The notes beneath the pieces were generated by a model. That model did no database searches. It saw only the letters and a list, made by a program, of their open reading frames with translations, and was not told the DNA's origin. DNA of 17,585 bases from Actinomycetota bacterium. GTDB lineage: Bacteria; Actinomycetota; Actinomycetes; S36-B12; UBA5976. The DNA lies in contig CANBWF010000017.1 in assembly GCA_947373075.1 (NCBI GenBank), positions 1-17,585 on the forward strand. The letters run 5' to 3'. Positions 15,702 through 17,585 of this stretch are shown here, one piece after another. How positions within the stretch are numbered: the stretch's first letter is position 1; every line of letters starts with the position of its first letter. A program made the position numbers and the translations under genes.

Positions 15702-16796
15702 CTACTTAGTAACGTTTACTCGCCATTTGAATGTCTGGGCAAGAGCTCGAGTTGTTCCAGGTGCTACCGCGGTTACAACACAGGTTCCCGCTTTGACAGC
15801 TTTAACACTCACAGTCTTATTTGCCTGAACAACCTTGCAGATCTTTGGAGTGGGTGTTGACCAAGTAAGGGCATTGCCCTGTTTGGTCTTTAAAGATGTC
15901 TTGCCGAGCACAAGTGACTTGCCAAGTTTGAGCTGCACAGCCCCTGGTGCTTTCTTCCAGCCAGTAACTTTTTGCGCAACCTGAACTGGGGCAAGGAATG
16001 AAATTGGCAAGAAAGTGTCTAACGAACGATCATTAAGCCCGTTGAAATCGCGTTCTAAGTAAACCCCACACGCTACTAGCTGACAGTCAATTAACTTGCC
16101 ATTCTTAGTACTCGTAAAACTACCCTTGGCGCGAAATGGGATTGACTTACTTGCATCTACTCCACCTTGATTGAGCGCAGCGGCAACATTGGATGCCCAA
16201 ACCGCATCTGCATCATCACAGTTTGTTGGAAGACTGCCATCTGCTGGCAACTCGCACTGACGCAGGTAAACGCCTTTATCGCTAGGAAGCCCGGTGATAG
16301 TTGCCGAAAACTGTTCACCCGCATCAACCAAGCCAGTCGACTTTTCCAACGAGAAAGCGATTGTGCTGACATTAATTGTTGTTATGGAATCAAAGCTTCG
16401 GTCACTTGACTGAACATGGTCGCGCACACTGACAATTGCACACACATTTGTCGCACAGTCTTTCGAGTTGATTGTGCGCAAGATTGTGAATGCCTGAGCC
16501 TGGCTTGGGTTAGCCCCACCTGGCGAGGTACTAATCCATAGCGCTGAGCCAACATCCTGTGGCGATGTGCAGTCCTTCTGCACTCCCGAAAGGTGACCAT
16601 CAGTCAATACACACTGCAGTACGTAGATTCCCTTATCGCTTGGCAGATTCAGTGCTTGGACTGAAACGGACTGCCCACCGGCCAGACCGAATGTCTGGGA
16701 AACTTTGATGGTGAATGTGTCAGCTTGAGCACTTGTCGCTCCAAGGGAGATAACCGCAAGTAATAGGGCTGCGATAGTGGCCATTCGTTTTGTCAT
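15702..16796 (-). CDS. Secreted protein with two neocarzinostatin-like domains and a C-terminal Ig-like domain
   Basis: 364 residues. A signal peptide (basic start, hydrophobic 7-20, AQA cleavage at about 25) shows export. Two tandem domains follow (about 29-145 and 148-268), each with GL-x-x-x-G-x-x, a LPSDKG(I/V)Y-x-x-QC strand, and the spaced disulfides C62/C76 with C114/C119, and C181/C193 with C238/C243. Each ends in a motif with R/RD, DRS and D. The C-x4-C pair and its position match neocarzinostatin-family chromophore-binding apoproteins (two disulfides, the second C-x4-C). The last 85 residues have W-S-T-P-T-P-K-x-C and AGTC, like bacterial Ig-like repeats. There is no LPxTG motif or C-terminal membrane anchor. 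It follows the related gene at 16818 by 21 bases, and AAAAGG lies 10 nt before its ATG. Ligand is unknown. Confidence 0.75.
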   Translation of the reverse strand: MTKRMATIAALLLAVISLGATSAQADTFTIKVSQTFGLAGGQSVSVQALNLPSDKGIYVLQCVLTDGHLSGVQKDCTSPQDVGSALWISTSPGGANPSQAQAFTILRTINSKDCATNVCAIVSVRDHVQSSDRSFDSITTINVSTIAFSLEKSTGLVDAGEQFSATITGLPSDKGVYLRQCELPADGSLPTNCDDADAVWASNVAAALNQGGVDASKSIPFRAKGSFTSTKNGKLIDCQLVACGVYLERDFNGLNDRSLDTFLPISFLAPVQVAQKVTGWKKAPGAVQLKLGKSLVLGKTSLKTKQGNALTWSTPTPKICKVVQANKTVSVKAVKAGTCVVTAVAPGTTRALAQTFKWRVNVTK

Positions 16797-16817
16797 GTGT
16801 CTCTTACCTTTTCTTTG

Positions 16818-17321
16818 TTATTTGAACCTGACCGGGACTAATACATCTGCTTTTCGATAATCACCGCGGGTGTGATCGGCGCGCGTTATGATTCCGCATT
16901 TAACAACTGTGCAATCGGTTGCATCAATCATTTTTGCAACCATAACTTTGACTTTAAAGCTGCCATTCGTTCCGAATTTTTTAACCACACTGGCTGGCAC
17001 ATACCAGGGCTTATTGGAGGTAATCCAAATGGAACCTTTTGACGAGCCATTGATGTTGATGCCGCCATAACAGTGATCGGGTTTAATTCCTGGCTTCGGT
17101 ATTTCGCAGTAGGCAACGTAGATGCCAACATTCTTTTCATACTTAGAACCAGTGACAGTGACTTCTTGCATATCTGCGAGCCCTAAGGCCGGCGTTACCG
17201 AAAGTATTTGACCTTTGGGACCTTTTGCTGTGCCCGGCTTAACGACTGCGGATGCCAATGACAGATTGGAAGCAACCAATAAGGTGCTAAAAACTAGGAT
17301 GATAATTTTGCGCAAAGCCAC
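16818..17321 (-). CDS. Secreted single-domain neocarzinostatin-like protein
   Basis: 167 residues from GTG. The N-terminus is a signal peptide (LRK, hydrophobic 6-18, cleavage near ASA at 25). The mature part is one domain (about 38-166): SVTPALGLAD, VTVTGSKY, GIYVAYC (66-72), then C84, WITSNKPWY (99-107), the DC-x4-C pair (C137/C142) and TRADHTRGDYRKADVLVPV (146-164). Cysteine spacing and strand pattern resemble neocarzinostatin and the related domains often found in actinobacterial surface proteins. It is the probable first gene of a pair with the two-domain protein downstream. TACTTT 6 nt before the GTG suggests a leaderless transcript. No enediyne synthesis genes are in the window, so a role as an antibiotic carrier is not supported; binding of another small hydrophobic molecule or a wall role are possible. 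Confidence 0.72.
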   Translation of the reverse strand: MALRKIIILVFSTLLVASNLSLASAVVKPGTAKGPKGQILSVTPALGLADMQEVTVTGSKYEKNVGIYVAYCEIPKPGIKPDHCYGGININGSSKGSIWITSNKPWYVPASVVKKFGTNGSFKVKVMVAKMIDATDCTVVKCGIITRADHTRGDYRKADVLVPVRFK

Positions 17322-17327
17322 GTTCCA

Positions 17328-17333
17328 AAAGTA
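17328..17333 (-). promoter_or_regulatory. -10 element of a leaderless promoter for the secreted-protein pair
   Basis: TACTTT on the minus strand, 6 nt before the GTG at 17321. A perfect dyad lies just upstream at 17355-17369, where the -35 region is expected. Confidence 0.45.
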
Positions 17334-17354
17334 GCGAGAATCAGGTTTTCAAAT

Positions 17355-17369
17355 CTGACATTGTGTCAG
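17355..17369. promoter_or_regulatory. Perfect dyad, possible operator of the secreted-protein operon
   Basis: CTGACA-TTG-TGTCAG is a perfect 6+6 inverted repeat with a 3-base centre. It lies about 33-48 bases upstream of the predicted transcription start of the gene at 17321 on the minus strand. This suits a regulator-binding site overlapping or just above the -35 region. It could also be a hairpin ending the plsC-like transcript, but a 3-base loop and absence of a T-tract make that less likely. Confidence 0.4.
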
Positions 17370-17458
17370 CGCAAAATGGAGCAAATCCTTGCAATCTAAG
17401 CATTTTGTCGTTCAAATGGTCGATCCGCAGAAACCCAATGTGAACGAACTCACACAAT

Positions 17459-17584
17459 TTAAGATTCGGTTTTCTTGGCCTTCGCGCGTGAGGCATACAT
17501 GTCTACATATTCCTGACCAGAAAGTTCCATGATCTTGTACATGATTTCATCAGTGAGTGAACGCAGGACAAAGCGGTCGTCTTC
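17459..17584 (-). CDS. C-terminal fragment of a probable 1-acyl-glycerol-3-phosphate acyltransferase (partial)
   Basis: The minus-strand frame is open from the window edge to a TAA at 17459-17461 and gives the last 41 residues. Seen: DDRFVLRSLTDEIMYKIMELSGQEYVDMYASR in overlapping pieces (about 2-33), notably TDEIMY (11-16) and LSGQEYVD (21-28), then a Lys-rich tail. From memory this is the usual end of actinobacterial PlsC-type lysophospholipid acyltransferases, which acylate lysophosphatidic acid to phosphatidic acid at the membrane. The catalytic HX4D motif lies outside the window. The mycobacterial counterpart (Rv2182c) also lies near class II aroG, which supports the call. Confidence 0.6.
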   Translation of the reverse strand, partial: EDDRFVLRSLTDEIMYKIMELSGQEYVDMYASRAKAKKTES

Positions 17585-17585
17585 C

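Noticed and set aside
15702..17321. Enediyne antibiotic self-resistance locus
   Set aside because: The domains resemble neocarzinostatin apoprotein, but no enediyne polyketide synthase or tailoring genes are seen in the window, so an antibiotic-carrier role is unsupported.
17401..17418. CATTT...AAATG inverted repeat as terminator of the plsC-like gene
   Set aside because: Five AT-rich pairs around an 8-base loop are expected by chance in such sequence.
1..17585. CRISPR array, tRNA, rRNA, insertion sequence or prophage
   Set aside because: No regularly spaced repeats, no cloverleaf or rRNA-like stretch, no transposase or phage protein, and no target-site duplications were found on reading both strands.

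Overview
The window looks like a chromosomal segment of a mid-GC planktonic actinobacterium. The freshwater Nanopelagicales/acI type or a relative is the best guess. The reasons are: an actinobacterial gene block resembling idsA2-mptA-pknL-aroG-plsC of mycobacteria, split CrtYc/CrtYd lycopene cyclases, a PASTA Ser/Thr kinase, class II DAHP synthase, PPi-type phosphofructokinase, roughly half GC by eye, tight gene packing, and many genes that appear to be leaderless (a TAnnnT-like -10 only 6-7 nt before the start codon). Taxonomy is inference; no rRNA is present.

Layout. Bases 1-2813 (+): the 3' end of a probable CruF-like membrane protein, a family 2 glycosyltransferase and a CrtI/CrtD-type desaturase, probably a carotenoid end-group modification and glycosylation operon. 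2851-3489 (-): a CDP-alcohol phosphatidyltransferase. 3596-8766 (+): crtE, crtI, an MptA/MptB-like GT-C mannosyltransferase and crtB. 8810-9555 (-): crtYd and crtYc, overlapping by 4 bases. 9640-12405 (+): a PknB/PknL-type kinase with four PASTA repeats, then an EamA-family transporter. 12436-13761 (-): class II DAHP synthase. 13867-15657 (+): PPi-type phosphofructokinase and a TetR-type regulator. 15702-17321 (-): two secreted proteins carrying three neocarzinostatin-like domains in total. 17459-17584 (-): the C-terminus of a probable PlsC acyltransferase.

How they work together. CrtE makes geranylgeranyl diphosphate, CrtB condenses two to phytoene, CrtI desaturates it to lycopene, and CrtYc+CrtYd cyclise it, probably to beta-rings. 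The left-hand genes could hydrate, further desaturate and glycosylate an acyclic end, giving a polar monocyclic carotenoid. No carotenoid-cleaving dioxygenase or rhodopsin gene lies in the window. No CRISPR array, IS element, tRNA or rRNA was seen. No intergenic gap exceeds about 140 bases.
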